64,000 bases of DNA from Gemmatimonadota bacterium (GTDB taxonomy: Bacteria; Gemmatimonadota; Gemmatimonadetes; Gemmatimonadales; GWC2-71-9), in assembly GCA_016713435.1 (NCBI GenBank), contig JADJPD010000012.1:124001-188000 (forward strand), in the 5' to 3' direction. A program made the position numbers and the translations under genes. The notes beneath the pieces are model-generated. The model was not told where the DNA came from, did not search any database, and saw only the letters and a list, made by a program, of their open reading frames with translations. Positions within the stretch are counted from its first letter, which is position 1. The number at the start of each line of letters is the position of its first letter. This document shows positions 18,247 through 26,855 of the stretch, piece by piece.

Positions 18247-18612
18247 ATGGGCCTCAAGCAGACCCTCGGGATGGATGGGGTGGAACTCGTCATCCATCTC
18301 ACGGCAACCGGCTTCCTCGCGGGGATGGCGGCCGAGATCGTGGGGCCGGCCCTGGAAGACCCGCTCGTGCTCGGGATCTTCGCCGCCTCCACGTTCTTCT
18401 TTGCCTGGCGCCGCCGGCGCGGGTTGCGGGAGCGCGAGGCGCTGCCGGCCTCGGTGGACGAGGTGGCGGACCTGCAGCTCCGGGTGGCGGAACTGGAAGA
18501 GGTGCAGGGGCGGGTGCTGGAGCTCGAGGAACGCCTCGACTTCACCGAGCGGATGCTGCTGCAACAGCGGGAACCGGAGCCGGGCCGACTGGCCCCAGGC
18601 AAGGAGGGCTGA
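18247..18612 (+). CDS. Array protein 9: coiled-coil membrane protein, possibly two-TM
   Basis: 121 residues, the largest. The same plan as member 8: two hydrophobic stretches (about 13-31 and 38-52) with an AAEIVGPALEDP loop, a WRRRRGLRERE basic patch, and a coiled coil ending VLELEERLDFTERMLLQQ. Adjacent members 8 and 9 therefore look like a tandem duplication. Confidence 0.8.
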   Translation: MGLKQTLGMDGVELVIHLTATGFLAGMAAEIVGPALEDPLVLGIFAASTFFFAWRRRRGLREREALPASVDEVADLQLRVAELEEVQGRVLELEERLDFTERMLLQQREPEPGRLAPGKEG

Positions 18613-18902
18613 TGGGACCCGGCGAGACGATGTCGCTGATTGCGGTCTCGGCGGCCGTGCTGATCGGCTCGATCAAGCTGTTCACGCCGATCATGCAGGG
18701 CCTGGGACGGCGGCTCGGTGGCCCGGAAGGTGGGTCTGACCCGGGGCTCAAGCTCGAGGTAGAGGAACTGCGGGCCCGGGTGCAGGAGCTCGAGGGCCAG
18801 CAGGCCCGGATGTACGAACTCGAAGAACGCCTCGATTTCACGGAGCGCCTGCTGGTGCGCCAGCGGGATCAGGATCCCGCCCGCCTCGAACGCGGAGAGT
18901 GA
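18612..18902 (+). CDS. Array protein 10: single-TM coiled-coil, PspB-like
   Basis: 96 residues. TM about 6-28 (MSLIAVSAAVLIGSIKLF), basic GLGRRLGG, linker EGGSDPG, coiled coil KLEVEELRARVQELEGQQ ending ELEERLDFTERLLVRQ; the tail ends in RLERGE. Its coiled-coil sequence is very close to that of member 11. Confidence 0.8.
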   Translation: MGPGETMSLIAVSAAVLIGSIKLFTPIMQGLGRRLGGPEGGSDPGLKLEVEELRARVQELEGQQARMYELEERLDFTERLLVRQRDQDPARLERGE

Positions 18903-18906
18903 CCCG

Positions 18907-19224
18907 ATGCCCTTCTCGCCCGAAGTGCTGAACCGGCTGGGCCCCATCCTCGGGGGCTTCACGCTCACCTTCGCCGCAGTTTACCTGTTGCGGCCGCTGG
19001 TGCGGGCCTGGGCGCGGCGGATCGAGGGAGGCGTTGCGGGGGCGGGCACCGGGGAACTCGAGGAGCTCCGGGCCCGGGTGCAGGAACTCGAGGCCCGGGA
19101 GCTGCGTCTGGTGGAACTGGAGGAGCGGCTCGACTTCACCGAGCGGCTCCTGGCGCGGCAGGACCGGCGGGCGCTGCCCGACGAGGCGGATACCCCGCCC
19201 GAGGCGCTGCCCGCCGCACGCTGA
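18907..19224 (+). CDS. Array protein 11: single-TM coiled-coil, PspB-like
   Basis: 105 residues. TM about 13-31, RAWARRIEGG, coiled coil LEELRARVQELEAREL ending VELEERLDFTERLLARQ. Its acidic tail DEADTPPEALPAAR is nearly the same as that of member 12 and unlike the other ten, so members 11 and 12 share a recent origin of this end. Confidence 0.8.
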   Translation: MPFSPEVLNRLGPILGGFTLTFAAVYLLRPLVRAWARRIEGGVAGAGTGELEELRARVQELEARELRLVELEERLDFTERLLARQDRRALPDEADTPPEALPAAR

Positions 19225-19245
19225 CCCCGGGATCTGGAGGCGCGG

Positions 19246-19569
19246 ATGTTCAATGACAGTATCGGGACGCTCGGCTTCTGGATGATGACCGCGGCCATCA
19301 GTGTGGCCGTGCTGCTTGGCCCCGTCGGCCGGGCCATCGGGCGCGGGACGGAGCGGATCATGGGCGCGTTCGGCTCGGACCAGACCCTCCGGGAAAAGGA
19401 ACAGACCGAGCGGCTCCTGGTGGAGCGGCTGGAGGAGATGGACGCCCTGGCCCACCGCCTGCGGGAGGTGGAGGAACGGCTGGAGTTCGCCGAGCGGCTG
19501 CTCGTGGCGCCCCCGCGGCTCGACGACGAGGCGGACACCCCGCCCGAGGCGGTGCCGGCGGTTCGCTAG
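19246..19569 (+). CDS. Array protein 12: single-TM coiled-coil, PspB-like
   Basis: 107 residues. TM about 10-26 (FWMMTAAISVAVLLG), then GRAIGRGTERIMG, and a coiled coil with REKEQTERLLVERLEEMD and the final VEERLEFAERLLV, tail DEADTPPEAVPAVR. The TERLL string also occurs once inside the coiled coil, hinting at an internal repeat. It is last of the array; a TAGATT box at 19583-19588 could serve a secondary promoter for the two genes that follow. Confidence 0.8.
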   Translation: MFNDSIGTLGFWMMTAAISVAVLLGPVGRAIGRGTERIMGAFGSDQTLREKEQTERLLVERLEEMDALAHRLREVEERLEFAERLLVAPPRLDDEADTPPEAVPAVR

Positions 19570-19616
19570 GCCGGGTCCCGGTTAGATTGCAGGCAGGCCC
19601 CATCGGGGAGGCAGGC

Positions 19617-20009
19617 ATGCGCGGCAAGGAAGACATCGAGGATTTTCTCGACCGGCTGGACAGCGGCTCGGCGGACGTGAGCGAGGTCGAGCCCAACCTC
19701 TGGCTCGTCAAGACCGCGGCGGGCGCCGAGGTGGTGGTGCACTTCGCCCCGCCGGTGGTGATCCTGCGGGTGGCGGTCATGGAGCTGCCCGGGGGCGCGG
19801 AGCGGCAGGCGGCGCTCTTCCGCGAGCTGCTGGCATACAACGCCCGCGACCTCGTGCACGGCGCCTACGGGCTCGAGGGCAACCGCGTGGTCCTGGTGGA
19901 CACGCTGGAACTCGAGAACCTGGACTTCAACGAATTCGAGGCGAGCTTCGATTCCCTGACGCTCGCCCTGGCCACGCACCTCGGCGCCCTGGCGCCCTTC
20001 CGGGAGTAA
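19617..20009 (+). CDS. YbjN-like / CesT-chaperone-fold protein
   Basis: 130 residues with no signal or TM; the ATG follows a GGGGAGG site. The alternating strands (NLWLVKTAAGAEVVVHFAPPVVILRVAVMELP), a helix with FRELLAYNARDLVHGAYGLEG and the VLVDTLELENLDFNEFEASF ending match the YbjN/CesT-Tir chaperone fold. Such proteins are often encoded next to PspA homologues. It ends 3 nt before pspA, so the two are co-translated. A role as a soluble partner of PspA or of the array proteins is inferred. Confidence 0.72.
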   Translation: MRGKEDIEDFLDRLDSGSADVSEVEPNLWLVKTAAGAEVVVHFAPPVVILRVAVMELPGGAERQAALFRELLAYNARDLVHGAYGLEGNRVVLVDTLELENLDFNEFEASFDSLTLALATHLGALAPFRE

Positions 20010-20012
20010 GAC

Positions 20013-20783
20013 ATGGGGATCTTTGACCGTCTCTCGACGATGATCCGGTCGAACATCAACGACCTCATCACGCGCGCCGAGAATCCCGAGAAGATGCTGA
20101 ACCAGCTGATCATCGACATGAAGGGTCAGCTGGCCAAGGCCAAGCAGCAGGTGGCCAGCGCCATCGCGGACGAGAAGAAGCTGCAGGCGGACGCCGAGGC
20201 CATGCGCAAGCAGGCCGAGGACTGGGAGCGGCGCGCCATGCTCGCGGTGCAGGAGGGCCGCGACGACCTGGCCAAGCAGGCGCTGCTGCGCTACAACGAG
20301 GCCATGACCGGCGCCCAGCAGCTCCACGAGACCTGGGTCAAGCACAAGGCCGAGACCGAGAACCTCAAGGCCTCGCTGCGCCAGCTCAACGACAAGATCG
20401 AGGAAGCCAAGCGCAAGAAGAACATCCTCATCGCCCGGGCGCGGCGGGCGGAGGCGCAGCAGCGCATCCAGGAGACGATGTCGGGGATGTCCGACAAGTC
20501 GGCCTTCGAGTCGTTCGAGCGGATGACCGAGAAGATCGAGCAGAACGAGCGCAAGGCCATCGCCGCCGCGGAGCTGCAGAACGAGTTCGAGGGGGACCAG
20601 CTGATGCAGCAGTTCCAGGCGCTCGAGTACAAGGGCGCGCCCGACCAGCAGCTGCTCGAGCTCAAGGCCCGCATGGGCCTCCTCGGGGCGGGCGGCAAGG
20701 GCGGGGAAACCAAGCAGATCGGCCGCGGCGACACCGTCGACGCCGAGCTGGTGGACGACGACCTGCCCGAGAAGCAGGCGTAG
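20013..20783 (+). CDS. pspA: Phage-shock protein A / IM30 family
   Basis: 256 residues, almost wholly alpha-helical. It starts with the amphipathic membrane-binding helix (MGIFDRLSTMIRSNINDLI) and the family motif AENPEKMLNQLIIDM, followed by long coiled coils (about 25-220) and a short polar tail. PspA forms ESCRT-III-like polymers that protect damaged inner membrane. E. coli-type pspB, pspC and pspF are absent here; instead a YbjN-like gene and twelve small membrane coiled-coil genes precede it. A strong terminator follows. Confidence 0.93.
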   Translation: MGIFDRLSTMIRSNINDLITRAENPEKMLNQLIIDMKGQLAKAKQQVASAIADEKKLQADAEAMRKQAEDWERRAMLAVQEGRDDLAKQALLRYNEAMTGAQQLHETWVKHKAETENLKASLRQLNDKIEEAKRKKNILIARARRAEAQQRIQETMSGMSDKSAFESFERMTEKIEQNERKAIAAAELQNEFEGDQLMQQFQALEYKGAPDQQLLELKARMGLLGAGGKGGETKQIGRGDTVDAELVDDDLPEKQA

Positions 20784-20807
20784 GCCACCATCCGCCAGGG
20801 CAGGCCG

Positions 20808-20833
20808 ACGGGGGTGCCATCCGGCACCCCCGT
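20808..20833 (+). terminator. Rho-independent terminator after pspA
   Basis: An 11-bp perfect stem (20808-20818 with 20823-20833, ACGGGGGTGCC and its complement) with a 4-nt ATCC loop, followed by a weakly T-containing stretch. It closes the small-protein/pspA operon. Confidence 0.75.
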
Positions 20834-20910
20834 GTCGTTCCCTCCCGCCGCTTGCCGTGGTAGCTTACCGGCCGGTTTCGCGTGCCCCTGTTCCCCTTTC
20901 CCGACGCCCC

Positions 20911-22002
20911 ATGCAAGGCTCCCGCTTCCTGATCCTCGCCGACGGCGAGTTCGGCCCGCTCACCTCCAAGACCGCGAACTCCGTGATCCGCTACCGTCCC
21001 GAGCGGATCGCCGCCGTCCTTGACCGGCAGCACGCCGGCAAGACGGTCCAGGATGTCCTCGGCTTCGGCGGGGCCACGCCCGTGCTCGGCTCCATGACGG
21101 AGGCGCTCAAGCTCCGGCCCGATGCGGTGCTCATCGGCATTGCCCCGGTGGGCGGGAAGCTGCCGGAGGAGTGGCGGGCCTGGCTGCTGGAGGCGGTGGA
21201 CGCGGGCTGCAGCATCTGGAGCGGGCTCCACACCTTCATCGGCGACGACACCGCCATCGCGGCGCGCGCCAAGGCCCGGGGCACCGAGATCTACGACTTC
21301 CGCCGCCCGCCGGCCAACCTGCCGGTCGCGAGCGGCAAGGCCAAGCACGTCGAGCCGTTCGTCATCCTCACCGTGGGAACCGACTGCAACGTCGGCAAGA
21401 TGACGAGCCAGCTGCAGATCACGCAGAAGCTCAACGAGCGGGGCCTGCGCACGCGCTTCGTGGCCACCGGCCAGACCGGCATCATGATCGAGGGGTGGGG
21501 CATCGCGGTGGACGCCGTGGTGGCGGACTTCATCGCGGGGGCGGCGGAGTGGCTGGTGCTCGAGGGCAGCAAGGACGCCGACATCGTGCTGGTGGAGGGG
21601 CAGGGGAGCCTCAACCACCCCGGCTACTCCGGCGTCACCTGCGGCCTGCTGCACGGGTCCTGCCCCGACGCGCTCATCCTCTGCCACCAGGCCACGCGCG
21701 ACTACATCGGCGACTATCGCAAGGCCGGCTGGCTCAAGATCCCGCCCCTGTCGGACTACGTGAAGCTGTACGAGGGCGTGGCCGGCTTCGTGCACCCCAC
21801 GAAGACCATCGGCATCTCGCTCAACACCTACGACATGACCGAGGCCGAGGCGCGCGCCGCGTGTGAGGCGGCCACCCGCGAGACTGGGCTGCCGTGCACC
21901 GACCCGGTACGGTTCGACCCGAGCCCGCTCATCGACGCCGTCGCCCGGGCGCGGGCCGAGTACGTGGCCACCCGCGCCCAGCGGGTGTTCGAGCCGGCGT
22001 GA
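20911..22002 (+). CDS. DUF1611 family P-loop protein
   Basis: 363 residues, cytoplasmic. N-terminal Rossmann-like half (about 1-135) and a C-terminal P-loop half with GTDCNVGKMTS as the nucleotide loop and VEGQGSLNHP as a conserved metal/substrate loop. Family members annotated DgcN act on D-glutamate by N-acetylation; other members have no known activity. No racemase or dipeptide epimerase gene is next to it, so the D-glutamate role is only a possibility. The start is the ATG at 20911, after a TAGCTT box near 20870. Confidence 0.85.
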   Translation: MQGSRFLILADGEFGPLTSKTANSVIRYRPERIAAVLDRQHAGKTVQDVLGFGGATPVLGSMTEALKLRPDAVLIGIAPVGGKLPEEWRAWLLEAVDAGCSIWSGLHTFIGDDTAIAARAKARGTEIYDFRRPPANLPVASGKAKHVEPFVILTVGTDCNVGKMTSQLQITQKLNERGLRTRFVATGQTGIMIEGWGIAVDAVVADFIAGAAEWLVLEGSKDADIVLVEGQGSLNHPGYSGVTCGLLHGSCPDALILCHQATRDYIGDYRKAGWLKIPPLSDYVKLYEGVAGFVHPTKTIGISLNTYDMTEAEARAACEAATRETGLPCTDPVRFDPSPLIDAVARARAEYVATRAQRVFEPA

Positions 22003-22012
22003 GGCACCGCGC

Positions 22013-22957
22013 GTGACCGCCGCGGCGCTCGAGATCGCCGGGCTCACGCGCACCTTCGCGGGCCCGCCCGCCGTCACGGCGCTCGCCGGGGTGGACCTCA
22101 CGGTCCGCCCCGGCGAAGTCTTTGCCCTCCTCGGGCCGAACGGTGCCGGCAAGACCACCACGGTGGGCGTCTGCACCACCCGGGTGCGGCCCACCGCCGG
22201 CACCGTCGCGCTCGACGGCATTGACGTCGCCCGGGCGCCCGTGCGGGTCAAGCAGCGGATCGGCGTCGTGACCCAGTACAACACCCTGGACCGGGCCTGC
22301 ACCGTCTTCGAGAACCTCTACTACCACTGCCGCTACCACGGCTGGGGCGGCCGGGAGGCGGCGGGGCGCACCGGGGAGTTGCTGGCGCAGTTCCGGCTCG
22401 CGGACCGGGCCGCCGCGATGGCGCAGACGCTCTCGGGCGGGCTCGCCCAGCGGGTGCAGCTGGCGCGGGCCATCGCGCACCGGCCCTCGATGCTCTTCCT
22501 CGACGAGCCGACGGCGGGACTCGACCCGCAGAGCCGGCTCGCCCTCTGGGAGCTCATCGCGGGGCTCCGTGCCCAGGGCATCACCGTCCTGCTCACCACC
22601 CACTACATGGAGGAGGCCGACCGGCTGAGTGACCGCGTCGCCATCATCGATCACGGGAAGGTCCTCGTGACGGGGACCGCGGCCGAGCTCAAGCAGCGGG
22701 TGGGCGCGGATACCATCGTGGAACTCCAGCTCGAGCGTCTCGACGACGCGCTCGTGGCCCGGCTCGAGGCGCTGCCGCCCGTGCGCCGCGTCCACCGCGG
22801 CGAGCACGGCCTCCGCGTGTTCGGCACCGCGCGCGACGGGCTCATCCCGCCCATCGTGGAAGCCGCGCTCCCCTATGGCCTCGCCGACCTCCGCATCCAC
22901 GAGCCCACGCTCGAGACGGTCTTCATCCAGCTCACCGGACGGGAGCTCCGTGACTGA
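22013..22957 (+). CDS. ABC transporter ATP-binding protein (ABC-2 exporter type)
   Basis: 314 residues starting at a GTG 10 nt after the DUF1611 gene. Walker A GPNGAGKTT, signature LSGGLAQRVQLARA, Walker B MLFLDEPTAGLDP and the switch His in LTTHYMEEAD are all present. A C-terminal extension of about 80 residues (from LKQRVG) is typical of DrrA-like drug or lipid exporters. It overlaps the permease gene by 8 nt. Cargo unknown. Confidence 0.93.
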   Translation: MTAAALEIAGLTRTFAGPPAVTALAGVDLTVRPGEVFALLGPNGAGKTTTVGVCTTRVRPTAGTVALDGIDVARAPVRVKQRIGVVTQYNTLDRACTVFENLYYHCRYHGWGGREAAGRTGELLAQFRLADRAAAMAQTLSGGLAQRVQLARAIAHRPSMLFLDEPTAGLDPQSRLALWELIAGLRAQGITVLLTTHYMEEADRLSDRVAIIDHGKVLVTGTAAELKQRVGADTIVELQLERLDDALVARLEALPPVRRVHRGEHGLRVFGTARDGLIPPIVEAALPYGLADLRIHEPTLETVFIQLTGRELRD

Positions 22958-23756
22958 CGGCACGACGCTCCGCGCCCTCTGGGGGATGGTGCTCCGGGAC
23001 CTCACCGTGCTGCGGCGCAACTTCCTGCCGCTCATGGTGCGGACCGTGATGAATCCGCTGCTGTTCGTCTTCGTCTTCACCTATGTCTTCCCGACCATCG
23101 GCACGGGCGTGGGGGTGGGCCGCGGGGGGGAAGGGCTCGGGTATGCCACGGTGGTGGTGCCCGGGCTCGTGGCCGTCGGCATGGTCTTCACCGCCATCTC
23201 GGCCGTGGCCCTGCCGCTCACCATGGAGCTCGGCGCCACGCGCGAGATCGAGGACCGGGTGCTGGCCCCCGTGGCGCTCGAGCTGGTGGCGCTGGAGAAG
23301 ATCGTGGTGGCGGCGGTGCAGGGGATCGTGGCGGGGCTCGTGGTGTTCCCGCTGGTGTACTTCATCCCCGCGACGCCGGTGCACGTGCACGTGGCCAGCT
23401 GGCCGCTCCTCATCCTGGTGGTGCTGCTGGCCAGCCTCGCCGCCGGGGCCCTGGGCCTCGTCCTCGGCACCAGCGTCCGGCCGCAGCAGATCGGGCTCAT
23501 GTTCGCCGTGGTCGTGGTCCCGATCACCTTCCTCGGCTGCGTGTACTACCCGTGGGCCCTCCTCGCCGCGATCCCGTGGCTGCAGCACCTCGTCCTCATC
23601 AACCCGCTGGTGTACATGAGTGAGGGCCTCCGGGCGGCCCTCACCCCCGACCTGCCCCACATGCCGCCCGGGGCCTCGCTCGGTGCGCTGGTCGCCCAGA
23701 CGGTGGCGCTCGGCTGGCTCGGCGTGCGCGGGTTCGTGCGGCGGACGCTGACCTAG
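22950..23756 (+). CDS. ABC-2 family transporter permease
   Basis: 268 residues from a GTG at 22950 inside the end of the ATPase gene. Six hydrophobic segments and the ABC-2 pattern: an N-terminal cytoplasmic helix, NPLLFVFVFTYVFP, a TMELGATREIEDRVLAPV loop, and a final FLGCVYYPWALLA...NPLVYMSEGLR stretch. It pairs with the preceding ATPase as a homodimeric DrrB-like exporter. A 136-bp gap follows with no clear signal. Confidence 0.91.
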   Translation: MTDGTTLRALWGMVLRDLTVLRRNFLPLMVRTVMNPLLFVFVFTYVFPTIGTGVGVGRGGEGLGYATVVVPGLVAVGMVFTAISAVALPLTMELGATREIEDRVLAPVALELVALEKIVVAAVQGIVAGLVVFPLVYFIPATPVHVHVASWPLLILVVLLASLAAGALGLVLGTSVRPQQIGLMFAVVVVPITFLGCVYYPWALLAAIPWLQHLVLINPLVYMSEGLRAALTPDLPHMPPGASLGALVAQTVALGWLGVRGFVRRTLT

Positions 23757-23892
23757 AGCGCGTTGGCTCGACGACACGGGTGCTGCGGGGAAACCGTGAT
23801 TTCCTCCCCGGCGTAGGTGGCTCACACCGACGGCTGCTGCCGTCGCGCCCTGCAACGTGAGGCGCCTGCGCCTCCTGCCCCGGGGAGTCGCC

Positions 23893-25314
23893 ATGCGCCT
23901 CGTTCCGCTCGCCGCCCTCGTCCTCGTCGCGCTCCGTCCGCTCCACGCCCAGGCCCCAGATACCCGCTCGCCGCTCGATCCCTCGAACTGGGGCGTGGTG
24001 TACGACGTCCCCGAGACCCGGAAGGTCACCCTCGAGGCGGAGGTGCCCTTTCATCGCACCCCGGCCCGCGCGCTGACCATGGATGTGTACCGCCCCGCCG
24101 GCATGCGCCGGGGCGAGCGGCGGCCCGCGGTGGTCTTCCTCAACGCGGTGGGGGATCAGGGCGAGGATCGCGTCAAGCGCTGGGGCATCTACCGGACCTG
24201 GCCGCGGCTCGTGGCGGCGCACGGGCTGGTGGGTCTCGCGATGGACGCGGACCCCGCCGACATCCAGGGCAGCATCCATGGGCTGTTCCGGTACCTCGAG
24301 CAGCACGGCGCCGAGCACGGCATCGACGCCGCGCGCCTCGGGATGTATGCGGCCTCGGCGAACGCCTCCGGGGCCGTGACCTACCTGAAGAGCGATTCCG
24401 CGAGCCGCGGCATTCGCGCCGTGGCGCTCTACTACGGCGGCGTGCCCGACAGCACGGCGCGGATGGACCTCCCCACCCTGTTCGTCCTCGCCGAGGGCGA
24501 CGCGCCGAGGATGGCGGCGGCCCTCCCTGGCCTGTGGCAGCGGATCCTCGAGCGGCGCGCGCCCTGGACCCTGCAGTATGCGAGCGGCATGCCGCACGCC
24601 TTCGATGCCTTCACCGACACCGACGAGGCCCGGCGCCTGATCCAGCAGACGCTGGCGTTCTGGAAGTCGCATCTCGAGCCGGTGCCCCAGCCGGGGTGGC
24701 AGCCGAGTGAGGCGCGGGCCATCGTGGCGGCGCTGTACGGCAACGATGCTGAGCGGTCCGTTGCGCTTCTCACGCGCTGGGTCGAGACGCACCCCGATGA
24801 CGCGGTGGCGCACGCGCAGCGCGGGCGGCTGCTCGGCCAGCTGGGCCGGCCAGGGGAGGCGAGCGTGGCGTACGAGCGTGCCTGGGCCCTCGACTCCACG
24901 AACCTCGGCGTGCTCAATGGGCTTGCGCGCGTGCGGCTGGCGCAGCGGCGCTGGGCGGACGCGCTCCCGCTGCTCGAGCGCGCCCGGCAGGATGGGGGGG
25001 AGAACTCGCTGGTGGTGGGGCAGATCGGGTGGGCGCAGCTCAACCTGGGGCGGAACGCCGAGGCGGCGGTGAGCTATGAGCGCGCGATTGCCCTCGGTAT
25101 CCCGCCGGGGCGCGCCACCCAGGGAGTGGCGTGGTACAACCTGGCCTGCGCGTATGCCCGGCTCGGGCAGGTGGAGAAGGCGCTCACGGCGCTCGAGCAC
25201 GCGGTGGAGCAGGGCATGCGGGACCGTGCAACCATCGAAGGCGACGAGGACCTGCGTCCCCTGCGGGACCAGGCGCGCTTCGTGGCCGTGCTCCGCGGCC
25301 TGCCGGCCAGCTGA
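23893..25314 (+). CDS. Secreted alpha/beta-hydrolase with TPR repeats
   Basis: 473 residues with a signal peptide ending at LHAQ. The first half is a dienelactone-hydrolase/esterase-like fold (MDVYRPAG, VVFLNAVGDQG, a nucleophile-elbow position reading YAASANASG, YYGGVPD, and GMPHAFDAF with the possible catalytic His). The elbow is unusual: it lacks a clear G-x-S-x-G, so activity is not certain. The second half (about 275-470) holds tetratricopeptide repeats. I do not know a named family with this order. It is convergent with nosY. Confidence 0.8.
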   Translation: MRLVPLAALVLVALRPLHAQAPDTRSPLDPSNWGVVYDVPETRKVTLEAEVPFHRTPARALTMDVYRPAGMRRGERRPAVVFLNAVGDQGEDRVKRWGIYRTWPRLVAAHGLVGLAMDADPADIQGSIHGLFRYLEQHGAEHGIDAARLGMYAASANASGAVTYLKSDSASRGIRAVALYYGGVPDSTARMDLPTLFVLAEGDAPRMAAALPGLWQRILERRAPWTLQYASGMPHAFDAFTDTDEARRLIQQTLAFWKSHLEPVPQPGWQPSEARAIVAALYGNDAERSVALLTRWVETHPDDAVAHAQRGRLLGQLGRPGEASVAYERAWALDSTNLGVLNGLARVRLAQRRWADALPLLERARQDGGENSLVVGQIGWAQLNLGRNAEAAVSYERAIALGIPPGRATQGVAWYNLACAYARLGQVEKALTALEHAVEQGMRDRATIEGDEDLRPLRDQARFVAVLRGLPAS

Positions 25315-25316
25315 GT

Positions 25317-25345
25317 GGGGCGCCTCCGCGCCCCAACGCGGAGGC
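25317..25345. terminator. Hairpin between convergent genes
   Basis: Two mutually exclusive stems: 25317-25323 with 25328-25334 (7 bp) and 25322-25330 with 25337-25345 (9 bp, 6-nt loop, reaching the nosY stop codon). They can act in both directions between the hydrolase gene and nosY. Confidence 0.5.
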
Positions 25346-26136
25346 TAGAAGTCCTTCCGGGCGAACCGCCGCCCACCCGCCGCGAGCGGCCCCGCGATCC
25401 ACGCCAGCAACGCCGCGCCGGCCACGGCGAGACCGAGTGGCCCGCCGAGGAAGTGATGGAAGACGGCGCCGGTGTAGCCCATGAGCGCGGCCACGTCCAG
25501 GTCGAGGAGGAGCAGCACGCGCCCAAGGTCCAGCGGGTTGAGGAAGGTGAGGACCAGGAGGGGCGTCTCGAGCGGCCGGTCGCGAAACACCGTGGCCACG
25601 AGGAGGACAAGGCCGTCGTACACCACCGCCGCGAGCAGCCAGGCGAGGATCGCCGCGCCGAAGCCGCGCGCCCGGTCCTCGAAACGGAGCGCCAGCACGA
25701 AGGCGATGGCCGTCGAGGAAGCGGTGAGCAGCACTCCCGTCCCGAGCAGCATCGCCAGCGAGCGCGCCGGGACCGGCATCGCGCCCGCATGCAGCACGAA
25801 CGGCACGCCGATCCCCCCCAGCAGCGCCGCGGCCAGCGGCCCCGTGAGCCCGGCCCAGAGCCCCGCGAACATCGCCCCGCGGCCCACCGGCTGCGCCAGC
25901 ATCAGCTCGATGAACTCCCGCGCCGTGTACAGGTAGAGCGTCCCGAAGGTGAGCGCCACCAGCGGCACGAAGATCAGCACCACGTTGAGGAGTGATAGCA
26001 CCACCCGCCCGCCGTCGCCGCCGAGCCGGAACAGTGCCTCGGTCAGGACCCCGAGCACCACCGCGTAGGCCAGGATCCACTTGTTCCGGGCAATGTCGCG
26101 CAGCTGGTAGCGGATGATCCGGGTGGCGTGCCGCAT
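25345..26136 (-). CDS. nosY: NosY-type ABC permease for NosZ maturation
   Basis: 263 residues with six predicted membrane helices. Opens with RHATRIIRYQLRDIARNKWILAYAVVLG, as in NosY, and carries the EFIELMLAQPVGR coupling-helix region. With NosF and NosD it forms the ABC complex that supplies sulfur and/or copper for building the CuZ cluster of nitrous oxide reductase. The start overlaps the nosF stop (ATGA). Last gene of the cluster. Confidence 0.9.
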   Translation of the reverse strand: MRHATRIIRYQLRDIARNKWILAYAVVLGVLTEALFRLGGDGGRVVLSLLNVVLIFVPLVALTFGTLYLYTAREFIELMLAQPVGRGAMFAGLWAGLTGPLAAALLGGIGVPFVLHAGAMPVPARSLAMLLGTGVLLTASSTAIAFVLALRFEDRARGFGAAILAWLLAAVVYDGLVLLVATVFRDRPLETPLLVLTFLNPLDLGRVLLLLDLDVAALMGYTGAVFHHFLGGPLGLAVAGAALLAWIAGPLAAGGRRFARKDF

Positions 26137-26855
26137 CAGCGGCCTCCTTCCGTCATGAGCGCCGCCACGGCCCGTTCCAGGCGCTGCTCACCCGTCTGCG
26201 CCAGCAGGTCAGCCACAGGCCCCTGAAACCGGACCTGGCCCTCGAGCAGGAAGACCAGGTCGTCGGCCAGTTCCTCCAGCTCGGAGAGCGTGTGGGAGGC
26301 CAGCAGCACCGCGGCCCCCGCGGCGCGCCGCTCGGCCAGCTTGGCCTTGAAGATCCCGGCGGCCACCGGGTCGAGGCCTGCCGTGGGCTCGTCCAGGATC
26401 AGGAGCCGCGGCGTGAACAGGAACGCCACCGCCGCCGACAGCTTCTGCCGGGTGCCGCCCGAGAGCGTGCGCACCGGCTTGCCGAGCTGGTCCTCGAGCC
26501 CGAAGGCGCTGAGGAGCGAGCGGTCCTGTGGCGTCCCCGGGCCGCGGAGGTCCGCGAGCATCTCCAGCACCTCGGCACCCGTGAGGTTCTCCGGGAACGC
26601 GGCCAGCTGCGGCATGTAGCCCAGCCCCCGGCGGTAGCGCTCGTCGCCGTTGACTCGGTGCCCGAGCACGTGGAGCGACCCGCCATCCGGCTTCACGAGG
26701 CCCAGCACCGACTTGATGAGCGTGGACTTGCCGGCTGCGTTGGGGCCCACGAGGCCGGTGATCCGGCCGGGGGCCAGCGCGAGCGTCACGCCCCGGAGGA
26801 CCTCCAGACGCCCGAAGCGCTTGGTGAGGTTGCGGGCCTCGATCGGGGACGTCAT
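26136..26855 (-). CDS. nosF: NosF, ATPase of the NosDFY complex
   Basis: 239 residues. Walker A GPNAAGKSTL, signature LSGGTRQKLSAA, Walker B LLILDEPTAGLDP, switch His in LASHTLSE. The Walker A has Ala-Ala where most ABC ATPases have Gly-Ala or Gly-Cys. Order and tight overlaps (nosD-nosF-nosY) fix its identity. Confidence 0.93.
   Translation of the reverse strand: MTSPIEARNLTKRFGRLEVLRGVTLALAPGRITGLVGPNAAGKSTLIKSVLGLVKPDGGSLHVLGHRVNGDERYRRGLGYMPQLAAFPENLTGAEVLEMLADLRGPGTPQDRSLLSAFGLEDQLGKPVRTLSGGTRQKLSAAVAFLFTPRLLILDEPTAGLDPVAAGIFKAKLAERRAAGAAVLLASHTLSELEELADDLVFLLEGQVRFQGPVADLLAQTGEQRLERAVAALMTEGGR

Noticed and set aside
15887..19569. CRISPR-like or simple DNA tandem repeat
   Set aside because: Similarity is at protein level, with diverged codons and different lengths; no short identical direct repeats with spacers.
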